This document shows positions 24,306 to 31,864 of a DNA stretch of 64,000 bases, piece by piece. Each line of letters opens with the position of its first letter. The stretch's first letter is position 1. The translations under genes were made by a program, and so were the position numbers. A model generated the notes under the pieces. That model saw only the letters and a program-made list of their open reading frames with translations, was not told the origin of the DNA and searched no databases. Source of the DNA: Synechococcus sp. UW179A (GTDB lineage: Bacteria; Cyanobacteriota; Cyanobacteriia; PCC-6307; Cyanobiaceae); NCBI RefSeq assembly GCF_900473965.1, contig NZ_UCNJ01000012.1, positions 124,001-188,000 of the forward strand, given 5' to 3'.

Positions 24306-26129
24306 TCAATAACGTGTCTCTCCAATGGTAATAGCTTCTGTCAATGCTATGTCAGCAATATGATTACCGAAGACATCAGTAAATTTTAGAGCATTAACTT
24401 CTAGTGCATTACCATACAGGATTGGCACTGGCTCAATAAACTCGATGTTGCCAAAGTGTTCACTCATTTCAGAACCTTCAGGGGTTGCCCAAGAATTCGG
24501 GAAAACCGGGGCTTCAAGATTGAAAAAATCCCAATGACTGAATTCATCAAAATCAACCCCCACGCTTGCTCGGCCAATCAGTCTGTCTTCCCCTGTGAAT
24601 ACGGAATTTTGGTCTGCATCCAGGAACACTTCTATCTTTGAATTATCAGTATAATCAATAAATATAATTGTATCATCGTCAAGATAAGAGTGACTAAAGA
24701 TCTGTCCAAAGTTTTCGACAGCACCATGCTCACCAGGAAAACTCATTTTCCACTTTGGTGAATTTGGTTTTGGCAGTAGTGGAGTAATTCTTTCTAGTAA
24801 ATCAGACCACCCTGTCTCTCTGTCGAAAGAAGAGGCAATATCGGAGTAAAACCTAGTTCTACTATCATACCAATGCTTTGTAGTCGTTGGAAATGTGACA
24901 GTCAAGCCGCTACCTTTTTCAGAATCAGATTGATCCCCCCTAGGCATATAATCATTATTATTGACGATAATCACATCCCGTAAAGCATCCAAAATCGAAT
25001 CGCACGCTAGTTGAAGATCATCTGATGCATTATTAGATTCTTTCGCAATTACAGCCATATTGCCTAGGTCTTGATTGTAAAAAGAAAATTTTGTGCCTTG
25101 CGCCTCAAGATTTATGAGGAAGTCAGAAATAAATTCATCATTAGAGCCAACAAATGCATCAACAAATTCTGAGCAAGCCGCATGTAATTCGGGTAAATAA
25201 GAGGTGTCAGAAAGCGACATTGTATGACCATCTACACCATATTTGCTCACAAAATTTCTGCCCAATGACTCAGCGGCTTCAGAGTAAGTTCCATTGATAT
25301 CAAGACCAGCTTGAAAATCTCTGAGTGACTTATAAAAATTTGTTTCACCCGAAAGGCTGACACTTTCGGATGCCAAAAAATACCTCGTTACATCCGATAC
25401 TGCAGATATGGTTTCAATATTGCTCATTAAACAAGAGTCATAAAAGAGTAAGTCAAGTGGATTGTCTTCTGAATAGTGCTTCGACAAAACCTTGCCGACA
25501 GAGGGAAAGCTGTTTCCAGATGGAAATAATGCTACCTCTTGCTTGTCATTGTCCCAGCGAGGACCATCAATATTGCTTCCTACAGCATAGCCCCCTCCAT
25601 GATTACTTAATATCAATGCATTTGGAAGTTTTTGATGATATTGATCTATCGTTTGCTGAAGAAAATAATCTATTGTGTCAGCACTGCCTGTTTGCATTTC
25701 TGAACCTACGTCAAACTCTGTTGTTATTCCAAATGTTCTTAATGGAATCTCTTTTTTAAGCCAGTTACTCAGATGTTCGTGGATATAACTATTAAGATTT
25801 TCATCTTTAACTTTGTCTAAAAAGTCTATATCGTTTTGGCTAGCTTTAGATAATGCGATTGCTGCTATTCCTGTCGTTGACCATGGTTCTTGTGATGCGC
25901 CTCCACCAGGAAAAGTATCTTCTCCATTCCATCCTGAAGGAAAACTGGCATTTGATTGGCCTATCTCACCGTTTGCTTGATCCCATAAAACTGTTGATGA
26001 AAACTTATCGGCAAACTTTGCCAATGCAAGTTCCATTTCCAATATTTTCAGCGCTTCAGTAAATGCGAGGTCTACGCTTGTGATGTAATGCCCTATGTGG
26101 AAAAGGCCAGTCATCGAAATCAAACTCAT
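24306..26129 (-). CDS. clostripain-family (C11) cysteine protease
   Basis: A 607-residue protein with the C11 catalytic dyad: His177 in LILSNHGGGYAVG and Cys233 in LDLLFYDSCLMSNIET, followed by YFLASESVSLSGETNFY. C11 proteases cut after basic residues (Arg or Lys) and are often self-activated. No signal peptide is visible, so it may act in the cytosol. After the catalytic domain (to ~390) comes a beta-rich region with SKIEVFLDADQNSVFTGEDR, an EF-hand-like calcium loop (D-x-D-x-N). It lies in reverse orientation inside the MED-K-N array, whose leaders are very rich in Lys, making these peptides its likely substrates. AT-rich compared with the core genes. Confidence 0.85.
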   Translation of the reverse strand: MSLISMTGLFHIGHYITSVDLAFTEALKILEMELALAKFADKFSSTVLWDQANGEIGQSNASFPSGWNGEDTFPGGGASQEPWSTTGIAAIALSKASQNDIDFLDKVKDENLNSYIHEHLSNWLKKEIPLRTFGITTEFDVGSEMQTGSADTIDYFLQQTIDQYHQKLPNALILSNHGGGYAVGSNIDGPRWDNDKQEVALFPSGNSFPSVGKVLSKHYSEDNPLDLLFYDSCLMSNIETISAVSDVTRYFLASESVSLSGETNFYKSLRDFQAGLDINGTYSEAAESLGRNFVSKYGVDGHTMSLSDTSYLPELHAACSEFVDAFVGSNDEFISDFLINLEAQGTKFSFYNQDLGNMAVIAKESNNASDDLQLACDSILDALRDVIIVNNNDYMPRGDQSDSEKGSGLTVTFPTTTKHWYDSRTRFYSDIASSFDRETGWSDLLERITPLLPKPNSPKWKMSFPGEHGAVENFGQIFSHSYLDDDTIIFIDYTDNSKIEVFLDADQNSVFTGEDRLIGRASVGVDFDEFSHWDFFNLEAPVFPNSWATPEGSEMSEHFGNIEFIEPVPILYGNALEVNALKFTDVFGNHIADIALTEAITIGETRY

Positions 26130-26321
26130 GCATAATTATATGCATAGCCAATTATTATCAAAATACTAAGAATAACAATAATTATTTAAGGAGTTGTTGG
26201 GTGACTAGAAATAATGATTATCCTATATTCCCATGGATTCCGAGACCGGAACCATGACATAAAGAAAGAGGAGGGCAAGAGTAAGACCTTTTACAGTTTT
26301 AGAAACTCTTTTATTAACACC

Positions 26322-26489
26322 ATGGAAGATCACAAGAACATCAAGGACGACAAGAATGAGAAGGAGTCTCCTGAACTCAAGGAAGAGTTGACTGACGACG
26401 AGTTGAAGGGTGTAACTGGAGGTGTTCAGTGGACCCAGCAAGATTATAAAGAAGAGGAGAAATTGGGACTTTGGTACCCTGGGATGTAG
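26322..26489 (+). CDS. MED-K-N precursor peptide
   Basis: 55 residues: MEDHKNIKDDKNEKESPELK, EELTDDELKGVTGG, and a 21-residue tail rich in aromatic and acidic residues (VQWTQQDYKEEEK, GLWYPGM) without Cys. The frame is open upstream, but the ATG at 26322 has the same context as its relatives. Just upstream (26243-26275) is the tail end of a lost preceding member (ACCATGACATAAAGAAAGAGG), which shows that the protease interrupts the array. Confidence 0.62.
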   Translation: MEDHKNIKDDKNEKESPELKEELTDDELKGVTGGVQWTQQDYKEEEKLGLWYPGM

Positions 26490-26499
26490 GCATAAAGAA

Positions 26500-26532
26500 A
26501 GAGGAGGAATAGATAAAACCTCCTCTGTTGTT
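26500..26532 (+). terminator. terminator at the end of the MED-K-N array
   Basis: AGAGGAGG (26500-26507) pairs with CCTCCTCT (26519-26526) and is followed by GTTGTT. It is the perfect-stem version of the hairpin that stands between all members of the array. Confidence 0.65.
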
Positions 26533-26555
26533 AAAGCACTGCTGGTGCTATTTGT

Positions 26556-26753
26556 TTAGATAGTCACTCCGTCCCATCCTTCTGTGGATGATTCTTTGGC
26601 GATGGTGTGTCGTGCTAGCACTGCCCACTCCTCGTCGCTTAGTGTCGCCATCGGTGCGATTCGCTTCGCTGTCGACACCAGGAGATTTATCCTCTCCTCA
26701 TCGGACAGGGAGTGAGAGCATACCGCGATATAATCGTCCAATATTTGTTTCAT
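26556..26753 (-). CDS. small hypothetical protein
   Basis: A 65-residue helical acidic protein (MKQILDDYIAVCSHSLSDEE, TAKRIAPMATLSDEEWAVLA). No family recognised. It is convergent with the MED-K-N array. A downstream partner may be the nuclease gene, though a 170-bp gap on the other side holds no clear promoter. Confidence 0.4.
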   Translation of the reverse strand: MKQILDDYIAVCSHSLSDEERINLLVSTAKRIAPMATLSDEEWAVLARHTIAKESSTEGWDGVTI

Positions 26754-26926
26754 AGTTGTTTCCTATCAATAAAGTATTCCATCAGTTCAACTGATTCAGG
26801 TGAGAGTTTTCTTAGAGTATTCATAGAGTTTCAGAGATGATGCGATCCTTCAAGTCATATCCGCCAGCCTGCGCTTGGCGGACTGCTCTACCTAGCGAGA
26901 CAGAGCCTGGGTCGTTGCGTTGGATG

Positions 26927-27628
26927 TTAGCCATGGATCTTTCTGTACTCCTTACATAGCTTGTGAAAAGCAGTTAGCTTTTTCTTCATTACGTCTGCTT
27001 CAAAAATAAATAACTGACAGGAATCTGGTGTGCTGTTGATGACTACTCCTGTATGAATATCATCTCCGGTTGTTTGGTTCCAAGCATTGGCATAAGCCGC
27101 CACTTGCATTGCAGCGTTGTGATGACGCACCCCCTCTGAGTACTGCTTGAACTGGCGGAAGTCATAGGTATCTCTGTATAAATAGTCAGAGGTTTTGAAT
27201 TCCATAACGACAGGGATACCGCCTAGCCTTCCAACAAAATCAGGGATGCCTATGTAGCGATACTTGTCACACCACACAGCAGCCGACGGTCCTTGCTGAA
27301 GATGCTGATACCGATCAAGCATTGGACCCTCTGCCCAATAAGGTTCAAGATCTAAACGTGAGAGCCAGTCTTGAATGCCTGAGAAATAATCGAAGTAGCA
27401 AGGCTCAAGGTCGCATTCACCAGTACGAATGAAGTTGCGAACTGCGCTGTGAACGGCAGTCCCTCTAGCTGTTGCTGATAGATGCTTACTACGGTTGGCG
27501 GCTTTGCCTGCTGCTGCTCTGGACTTCTTGCCTTGAACGATCTTGGTATCAGTTTTAATAATTGACGAGACAGATGTATAAGGAAGCCCGTCAACAGCAA
27601 ACTTGCCGGAGAACAGGGTTGTGGTCAC
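26927..27628 (-). CDS. PD-(D/E)XK nuclease, phage-exonuclease type
   Basis: A 233-residue protein with the PD-(D/E)XK core: ARGTAVHSAVRNFI, then YIGIPDFVGRLGG (catalytic Asp in PDF), VVMEFKTSDYLYR (E-x-K), and NAAMQVAAYANAWN (Q-xxx-AY helix). This order is that of Cas4/MGME1-like single-strand exonucleases carried by cyanophages and some bacterial mobile regions. The start is ATG at 27628. No other phage gene lies next to it, so it is probably a relic or a moron-type gene. Confidence 0.72.
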   Translation of the reverse strand: MTTTLFSGKFAVDGLPYTSVSSIIKTDTKIVQGKKSRAAAGKAANRSKHLSATARGTAVHSAVRNFIRTGECDLEPCYFDYFSGIQDWLSRLDLEPYWAEGPMLDRYQHLQQGPSAAVWCDKYRYIGIPDFVGRLGGIPVVMEFKTSDYLYRDTYDFRQFKQYSEGVRHHNAAMQVAAYANAWNQTTGDDIHTGVVINSTPDSCQLFIFEADVMKKKLTAFHKLCKEYRKIHG

Positions 27629-27731
27629 TGAATAATTCGGACACTTTAAGTCCGTTGGATATACCTAGTCACATACTAAATGATTAGAAAAAGTAATAAT
27701 TAATTAGGTGTACACCAAAGATCAGGGCAAT

Positions 27732-27758
27732 AAAAAACCCTTGCGATTGCAGGGGCTT
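27732..27758 (-). terminator. terminator of the Nif11 peptide at 27786
   Basis: On the minus strand AGCCCCTGCAATCGCAAGGG-TTTTTT; imperfect stem and T6 tract. Confidence 0.7.
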
Positions 27759-27785
27759 TGAGTGTGTAGGCTACCTCAGCAGCCA

Positions 27786-28028
27786 TCAGCACCCACAAGC
27801 CCTCAGGTTCTTTTGTGTAAGCCGTGTGGCAAGAGCCCCCCCAGCCGCACCCTCAAGCTCATCATCAGTCAGATTTTGTCTATGAGAGTTTAGGTCTTCT
27901 GTGGTGATCGAAAACCCTGCAGCCTTTGCAATAGCAACAACATCAGCTTCTTCTGCTTTGAGCTTCTCCTGCAGGCTGGTGTCAGCTTTGACCTTCTCTA
28001 GGAACGCCTTGAGTTGCTCTTCTGACAT
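27786..28028 (-). CDS. Nif11-leader precursor peptide, core ALATRLTQKNLRACGC
   Basis: 80 residues, leader to Gly64 (DDELEGAAGG). The 16-residue core has Thr68 and Thr71 on one side and Cys78 and Cys80 at the end, so two nested or crossing rings are possible. The first of ten loci on the same strand between 27.8 and 32.3 kb. Confidence 0.9.
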   Translation of the reverse strand: MSEEQLKAFLEKVKADTSLQEKLKAEEADVVAIAKAAGFSITTEDLNSHRQNLTDDELEGAAGGALATRLTQKNLRACGC

Positions 28029-28182
28029 GAGTAGCAGGTCTGTTCAGCAGTTATAGCAACGGTCTGCTGCAGCGTCTTTGGCCAATACTTATAGCGCTCA
28101 ATCGTGCCAGGTATTTAAGGCTGATTTATGAGCTTATTGGCGAGATTGAAGAAGTAAAAGCCCCTGCGGCGGCAGGGGCTTT
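28029..28182 (-). repeat. Nif11 intergenic cassette
   Basis: Promoter half (CGTTGCTATAACTGCTGAAC on the gene strand), AATACTTATA spacer, GCTCAATCGTGCCAGG core, and at 28155-28182 the terminator AAAGCCCCTGC-CGCC-GCAGGGGCTTT for the next gene to the right. Confidence 0.8.
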
Positions 28183-28218
28183 GATGAGTAAACTTAGAGA
28201 AACTTCTACAGTGATCTA

Positions 28219-28446
28219 TTAGCATGTAGATCTCATGCTTGGTCTGATTATTCCACCAGCCGCGCCTTCCAGCTCTTCTTCAGAAACTTCCTCAGATTGA
28301 GCCTTCTTCAAGTCATCAGCAGAAATCATAAATCCTGCTTCTTTGGCAATGTCTACAACATCAGCTCCTTCTGCTTTGAGCTGTTCCTGAAGGCTGGTGT
28401 CTGCTTTGACCTTCTCCAGGAAGGCTTTGAGTTGCTCTTCTGACAT
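28219..28446 (-). CDS. Nif11-leader precursor peptide, core IIRPSMRSTC
   Basis: 75 residues; leader ends EEELEGAAGG (56-65). The 10-residue core IIRPSMRSTC has two Ser, one Thr and a single C-terminal Cys, so one ring. The two Arg make it the most basic short core in the set. Confidence 0.88.
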   Translation of the reverse strand: MSEEQLKAFLEKVKADTSLQEQLKAEGADVVDIAKEAGFMISADDLKKAQSEEVSEEELEGAAGGIIRPSMRSTC

Positions 28447-28597
28447 GGGTTTCAGGAGTCTTTAACGGTTATAGCAACAATAACTTGAAGTGTCTTTGAC
28501 TAACAATTAAAGTGCTGAATCGTGCCAGGTATTGAAGGCTGATTGATGGGCTGTTTGGGGTGATTGAAGCAATAAAAAACCCCTGCGCAGGGGCTTT
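28447..28597 (-). repeat. Nif11 intergenic cassette
   Basis: Promoter half CGTTGCTATAACCGTTAAAG (gene strand; variant with AACCGTT), GCTGAATCGTGCCAGG core and terminator CCCCTGC-GCAGGGG with T6 at 28573-28597. Confidence 0.75.
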
Positions 28598-28714
28598 GAT
28601 GAGTAGGCGTGATTGGAAGGGTGGAAGCCTTTATTCCCCGACAGTTCTTTCGGTAGGTTCCCAGATCTGACAGGTTCAAAACTCATTTTCCTTCTCTTTT
28701 CAAAAAGCATGTTG

Positions 28715-28981
28715 CTACACCCAGTGCCAGGTAATTCTTACCTTTCCGTCTGTCGTGTTTCGCCCAATAAAGCATGTTCCAAAGCCGCCAGCCGCACCTT
28801 CCAACTCCTCATCAGAAATCTCTGATTGAGCTTTCTTCGAATCATCAGCAGAGATGCTAAATCCTGCATCTTTCGCAATCGCAGCAACAGCATTGGTATC
28901 AGCCGCTGCTTTGAGCTGCTCCTGAAGATTGGTGTTGCCTTTGGCGTTAGCGATGAAAGCTGTGAGTTGTTCTTGTGTCAT
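28715..28981 (-). CDS. Nif11-leader precursor peptide, one-Cys core
   Basis: 88 residues of the MTQEQ subtype (MTQEQLTAFIANAKGNTNLQ), ending EGAAGG at 66. The 22-residue core starts FGTCFIGRNTTDGK and ends RITWHWV: Cys70 with Thr69, Thr76, Thr77 and Thr84. The gene uses the phased TCTGGTG element instead of the common cassette promoter, like the gene at 59759. Confidence 0.87.
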   Translation of the reverse strand: MTQEQLTAFIANAKGNTNLQEQLKAAADTNAVAAIAKDAGFSISADDSKKAQSEISDEELEGAAGGFGTCFIGRNTTDGKVRITWHWV

Positions 28982-29042
28982 GGTTCTAAGGAGTGAATGT
29001 TTGGAGGCGTTGCCCCCTCGACTCCTTCAAGATCACAGCCCT

Positions 29043-29105
29043 ACTGGTGAACCCCACTACACAGCTCTGGTGCAGCACCCAAGAAGTTCTGGTGAGCTTC
29101 TGGTG
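29043..29105 (-). promoter_or_regulatory. phased TCTGGTG repeats, copy 4
   Basis: Repeats begin at 29043 (ACTGGTG), 29066, 29088 and 29099, spacing 23-22-11. They are 62-124 bp upstream of the start at 28981. The hairpin at 29003-29017 is GGGGGC-AAC-GCCTCC on the gene strand, with a G-U pair possible only on that strand. Confidence 0.7.
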
Positions 29106-29149
29106 AATAGCTCAGAACTAAGTCAACACCTAGTAGGGCAACGCTTTGA

Positions 29150-29252
29150 CCAGCCTGATTACTGCTCAACTGCGCTCAATCGTGCCAGGTATTGGAGGCT
29201 GATTTGTGGGCTGTTTGGGGTGATTGAAGAAATAAAAAACCCTTGGGGCTTT
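29150..29252 (-). repeat. Nif11 intergenic cassette, spacer plus terminator
   Basis: GCTCAATCGTGCCAGG core and the conserved spacer joined to phased copy 4, then a short terminator AAAACCCTTGGGGCTTT at 29232-29252. Confidence 0.7.
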
Positions 29253-29282
29253 GATGAGTAGGCTTATTTTATAGACTAACAA

Positions 29283-29570
29283 TCAGCAGGATCCGTGCTC
29301 TCCGTAGGTAGACCGACAGCAGGGCCCCGAGCCAGGGATTGACAAGAACCCCCCACCGGTACCAGGGCTCCAACCACCAGCTACGCTGTCAAGTTCTTCG
29401 TCTGAAAGATCTGATTGAGCGTTCTTCAAGTCATCAGCAGAGATACTAAAACCCTCCTCTTTGGCAAGAGAAACCAAAGCATCAGCATCCGAAGCAGCTT
29501 TCAGCTTCTCCTGAAGGCTGGTGTCGCCTTGAACCTATTCAAGGAATGCCTTGAGTTGCTCTTCTGACAT
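29283..29570 (-). pseudogene. Nif11 precursor with a stop at codon 12
   Basis: 96 codons in one frame. MSEEQLKAFLE is followed by TAG where relatives have AAG (Lys), then VQGDTSLQEKLKAASDADAL continues intact to ELDSVAGG and a 29-residue core with Cys-Cys and a C-terminal Cys (GSGPCCRSTYGEHGSC). Apart from this one change the gene looks functional. A shorter product from an internal Met (MVSLAKEEGF is encoded with GTT/TTG context) would lack half the leader. Confidence 0.75.
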
Positions 29571-29718
29571 GGGTATGAGGTCTGTTCAGCAGTTATAGCA
29601 ATGAAAAGATGTAGCGTCTTTGGCTATTAATTACTGCGCTCAATCGTGCCAGGTAATGAAGGCTGATTGATGATCTTTTTGGGGTGTTTGAAGCAATAAA
29701 AAACCCCTTAGGGCTTTG
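29571..29718 (-). repeat. Nif11 intergenic cassette
   Basis: Promoter half CATTGCTATAACTGCTGAAC, a TAGCGTCTTTGGC block, GCTCAATCGTGCCAGG core and a short terminator CCCCTTAGGG at 29697-29718. The promoter half is identical with that at 30550. Confidence 0.75.
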
Positions 29719-29802
29719 AGTGTGTAGGCTGTGGCCGTAGTTATCGGCAATCGGCAAGAATACATTCACAAGTCTTGTCTGCAGCAAGGCAGTGCAGTTC
29801 AG

Positions 29803-30054
29803 TCAGGCACAGACACCGGAGCAGGGAGAGTCTTCAGTTGCCCAGGCACCCCCAGCCGCACCCTCTAGCTCTTTATCAGACAGGGTTTGATCAGACAGGG
29901 TTTGGTGATCCTCTTTTAGGTCTTCTGTGGTGATCGAAAACCCTGCAGCCTTTGCAATAGCAACAGGGTCAGCGCCTTCTGCTTTGAGCTGTTCCTGCAA
30001 TGAGGTATCGGCTTGAACTTTGGCGATGAAAGCCTTGAGTTGATCTTCTGACAT
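29803..30054 (-). CDS. Nif11-leader precursor peptide, core AWATEDSPCSGVCA
   Basis: 83 residues. The leader has an internal duplication (QTLSDQTLSDKELEG), adding five residues, and ends EGAAGG at 69. The 14-residue core has Thr73, Ser76, Cys78, Ser79 and Cys82. Leader start MSEDQLKAFIAKVQAD mixes features of the MSEEQ and MTQEQ subtypes. Confidence 0.88.
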   Translation of the reverse strand: MSEDQLKAFIAKVQADTSLQEQLKAEGADPVAIAKAAGFSITTEDLKEDHQTLSDQTLSDKELEGAAGGAWATEDSPCSGVCA

Positions 30055-30208
30055 GGGTTTCTGGAGTCTTTAACGGTTATAGCAACAATGCTTTTAAGTG
30101 CCTATGGTTAATAATTACATCGCTCAATCGTGCCAGGTATTGAAGGCTGATTCATGGTCTTTTGGGGGTGTTTGAAGAAATAAAAAGCCCCTGCGGTTGC
30201 AGGGGCTG
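30055..30208 (-). repeat. Nif11 intergenic cassette
   Basis: Promoter half (TTGCTATAACCGTTAAAGAC variant), GCTCAATCGTGCCAGG core, terminator AGCCCCTGC-AACC-GCAGGGGCT with T tract at 30182-30208. Confidence 0.75.
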
Positions 30209-30288
30209 TGAGTGTGTGTAGCCTGAGGGTTGGCGTGAAGCTTTTTCAATATTTTTTGCCTACGTATCTACTATTATATTTTTATATT

Positions 30289-30549
30289 TTATAGACTATT
30301 ATTATATACACATATTTCACCACCTCCGCTAACGCCTTCCAGCTCTTCGTCTGATAGTTCGCTAACGCCTTCCAGCTCTTCTTCAGAAGCGTGGCGCAAA
30401 AGATCTTTTGGCGCGTGTCCTGAAGGGATTTCAAAACCAGCAGCCTTGGCAATAGCAACAGGGTCAGCCCCTTCTGCCTTGAGCTGTTCCTGAAGGCTGG
30501 TGTCGCCTTGAACCTTTTCAAGGAATGCCTTGAGTTGCTCTTCTGACAT
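30289..30549 (-). CDS. Nif11-leader precursor peptide with duplicated leader end, core GEICVYNNSL
   Basis: 86 residues. The leader C-terminus is duplicated: EEELEGVSELSDEELEGVSG-G (residues 57-76), so two copies of ELEGVS precede the real Gly-Gly. The 10-residue core GEICVYNNSL has one Cys before one Ser; the ring would close in the N-to-C opposite sense to most lanthipeptide cores. The middle of the leader (IPSGHAPKDLLRH) is also unusual. Confidence 0.85.
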   Translation of the reverse strand: MSEEQLKAFLEKVQGDTSLQEQLKAEGADPVAIAKAAGFEIPSGHAPKDLLRHASEEELEGVSELSDEELEGVSGGGEICVYNNSL

Positions 30550-30703
30550 GGGTATGAGGTCTGTTCAGCAGTTATAGCAATGAAAAGATGTAGCGTCTTT
30601 GGCTATTAATTACTGCGCTCAATCGTGCCAGGTAATGAAGGCTGATTTGTGGGCTGTTTGGGGTGATTAAATCAATAAAAAGCCACTGTCAATGCAGAGG
30701 CTT
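30550..30703 (-). repeat. Nif11 intergenic cassette
   Basis: Promoter half CATTGCTATAACTGCTGAAC, TAGCGTCTTTGGC block, GCTCAATCGTGCCAGG core and a weaker terminator AGCCACTGTCAATGCAGAGGCT at 30676-30703. Confidence 0.75.
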
Positions 30704-30754
30704 TGTGTGTGTAAGTTTTGAAGCCGAGGGGAAAAAATTATGGACACCAGATTT

Positions 30755-31009
30755 TTACCAGCAACAACCTGCCCCACAGTGTGAGCCGAAGCCACCAGTG
30801 CGTTTATGAGTATCCTTCATAAGTCCTCCAGCCACGCTTTCTAGTTCCTCATCACTGAGTTCAGTAATCTTATCAGCAGTGAATTCGAAGCCGTGTTCTT
30901 TAGCGATGCCCACAACATCTTCAGGTGACTTAGCTGCTTTTAATTTGTCCTGAAGGCTGGAGTCTCCTTTGACTTTTTCGAGGAATGCCTTGAGTTGCTC
31001 TAGGGACAT
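30755..31009 (-). CDS. Nif11-leader precursor peptide, three-Cys core
   Basis: 84 residues. EHGFEFTADKI-type leader ending ESVAGG at 62. The 22-residue core begins LMKDTHKRTGG and ends FGSHCGAGCCW: Thr67, Thr71, Ser76, Cys78, Cys82 and Cys83. With three potential donors and three Cys it could hold three rings, the richest of this subtype. Confidence 0.9.
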   Translation of the reverse strand: MSLEQLKAFLEKVKGDSSLQDKLKAAKSPEDVVGIAKEHGFEFTADKITELSDEELESVAGGLMKDTHKRTGGFGSHCGAGCCW

Positions 31010-31105
31010 GGGTATAAGGTCTGTTCAGAACTTATAGCAATGGTCTGCTGCAGAGGCTTTGGATAATATTTACTGCGCTCAATCGTGCCAGGCATTAAAG
31101 TTTGC
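31010..31105 (-). repeat. Nif11 intergenic cassette, truncated
   Basis: Promoter half and GCTCAATCGTGCCAGG core are present, but the spacer and terminator are missing: the core runs almost directly into the 3' end of the gene at 31112. That gene therefore has no terminator of its own and may read through into 30755. Confidence 0.7.
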
Positions 31106-31111
31106 TTTGTG

Positions 31112-31378
31112 TTATTTATTATTTATGCAAATGGGGTAATCCCAAGTGCACCATGGATCCCCGCCCTGAGGATTAGCAGATCCGGCACCACCAAGGATAG
31201 CCTCTAGCTCTTTTTCAGAAATGTTTTCTCGAAGTGAATTTATGTCGTCAGGCGTGATAGAGAAACCAGCAGCCTTAGCAATAGCTACAACATCAACACG
31301 CTCAGCCTTGAGCTTCTCCTGAAGGCTGGTGTCTGCTTTGACTTTTTCGAGGAATGCCTTGAGTTGTTCTTCTGACAT
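31112..31378 (-). CDS. Nif11-leader precursor peptide, two-Cys core
   Basis: 88 residues. The leader ends KELEAILGG at 64, with Ile-Leu-Gly-Gly instead of the usual Ala-Ala/Val-Ser-Gly-Gly. The 24-residue core starts AGSANPQGGDPW, then CTWDYPICINNK: Ser67, Cys77, Thr78 and Cys84. The acidic and aromatic core differs from all neighbours. Confidence 0.87.
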   Translation of the reverse strand: MSEEQLKAFLEKVKADTSLQEKLKAERVDVVAIAKAAGFSITPDDINSLRENISEKELEAILGGAGSANPQGGDPWCTWDYPICINNK

Positions 31379-31533
31379 GGGTATCGGGAGTATCTAGCGG
31401 TTATAGCAACAATACCTTGAAGTGTCTTTGGCTAATAATTACTGCGCTCAATCGTGCCAGGTATTGAAGGCTGATTTAAGGGCTTCTGGGTGTGATTGAA
31501 GAAATAAGAAGCTCCTGGCAATGCAGAGGCTTT
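31379..31533 (-). repeat. Nif11 intergenic cassette
   Basis: Promoter half TTGCTATAACCGCTAGATAC, GCTCAATCGTGCCAGG core, and a degraded terminator AGCCTCTGCATTGCCAGGAGCT at 31504-31533. Confidence 0.72.
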
Positions 31534-31651
31534 GAGTGTGTAAGTTTTGAAGCCGAGGTGAATACCAATACTATACTCTCGTCCCACACGATTGAGTTTA
31601 CTTATCTCCTGCCAGTTAGCAAACAACCCTCCAGTTTTCTCAGCCATTTAG

Positions 31652-31864
31652 TTAGTTGTTAGTTTTCTTCCAGCACTGACCTCCAGACACGCCTTCTAGT
31701 TCCTCTTCACTGAGTTCAGTCATCTTATCAGCAGTGAATTCATGACCATGTTCTTTAGCAATGCCTACAATATCTTCAGATGACTTAGCTGCTTTTAGTT
31801 TCTCCTGAAGATTGGAATCGCCTTTAACTTTGGCGAGGAATGCCTTGAGCTGTTCTAGGGACAT
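31652..31864 (-). CDS. Nif11-leader precursor peptide, core QCWKKTNN
   Basis: 70 residues; EHGHEFTADKM-type leader ending ELEGVSGG at 62. The 8-residue core QCWKKTNN, the shortest complete one, has a Cys before a Thr and can form only one ring. Downstream, a further 35-residue frame (MAEKTGGLFANWQEIS) starts five bases after the stop but runs into repeat sequence. Confidence 0.85.
   Translation of the reverse strand: MSLEQLKAFLAKVKGDSNLQEKLKAAKSSEDIVGIAKEHGHEFTADKMTELSEEELEGVSGGQCWKKTNN

Noticed and set aside
31432-31647. 71-codon minus-strand frame starting MAEKTGGLFANW
   Set aside because: Only the first ~35 codons look like a peptide; the rest is the repeat cassette and terminator read through, so a real end cannot be defined.
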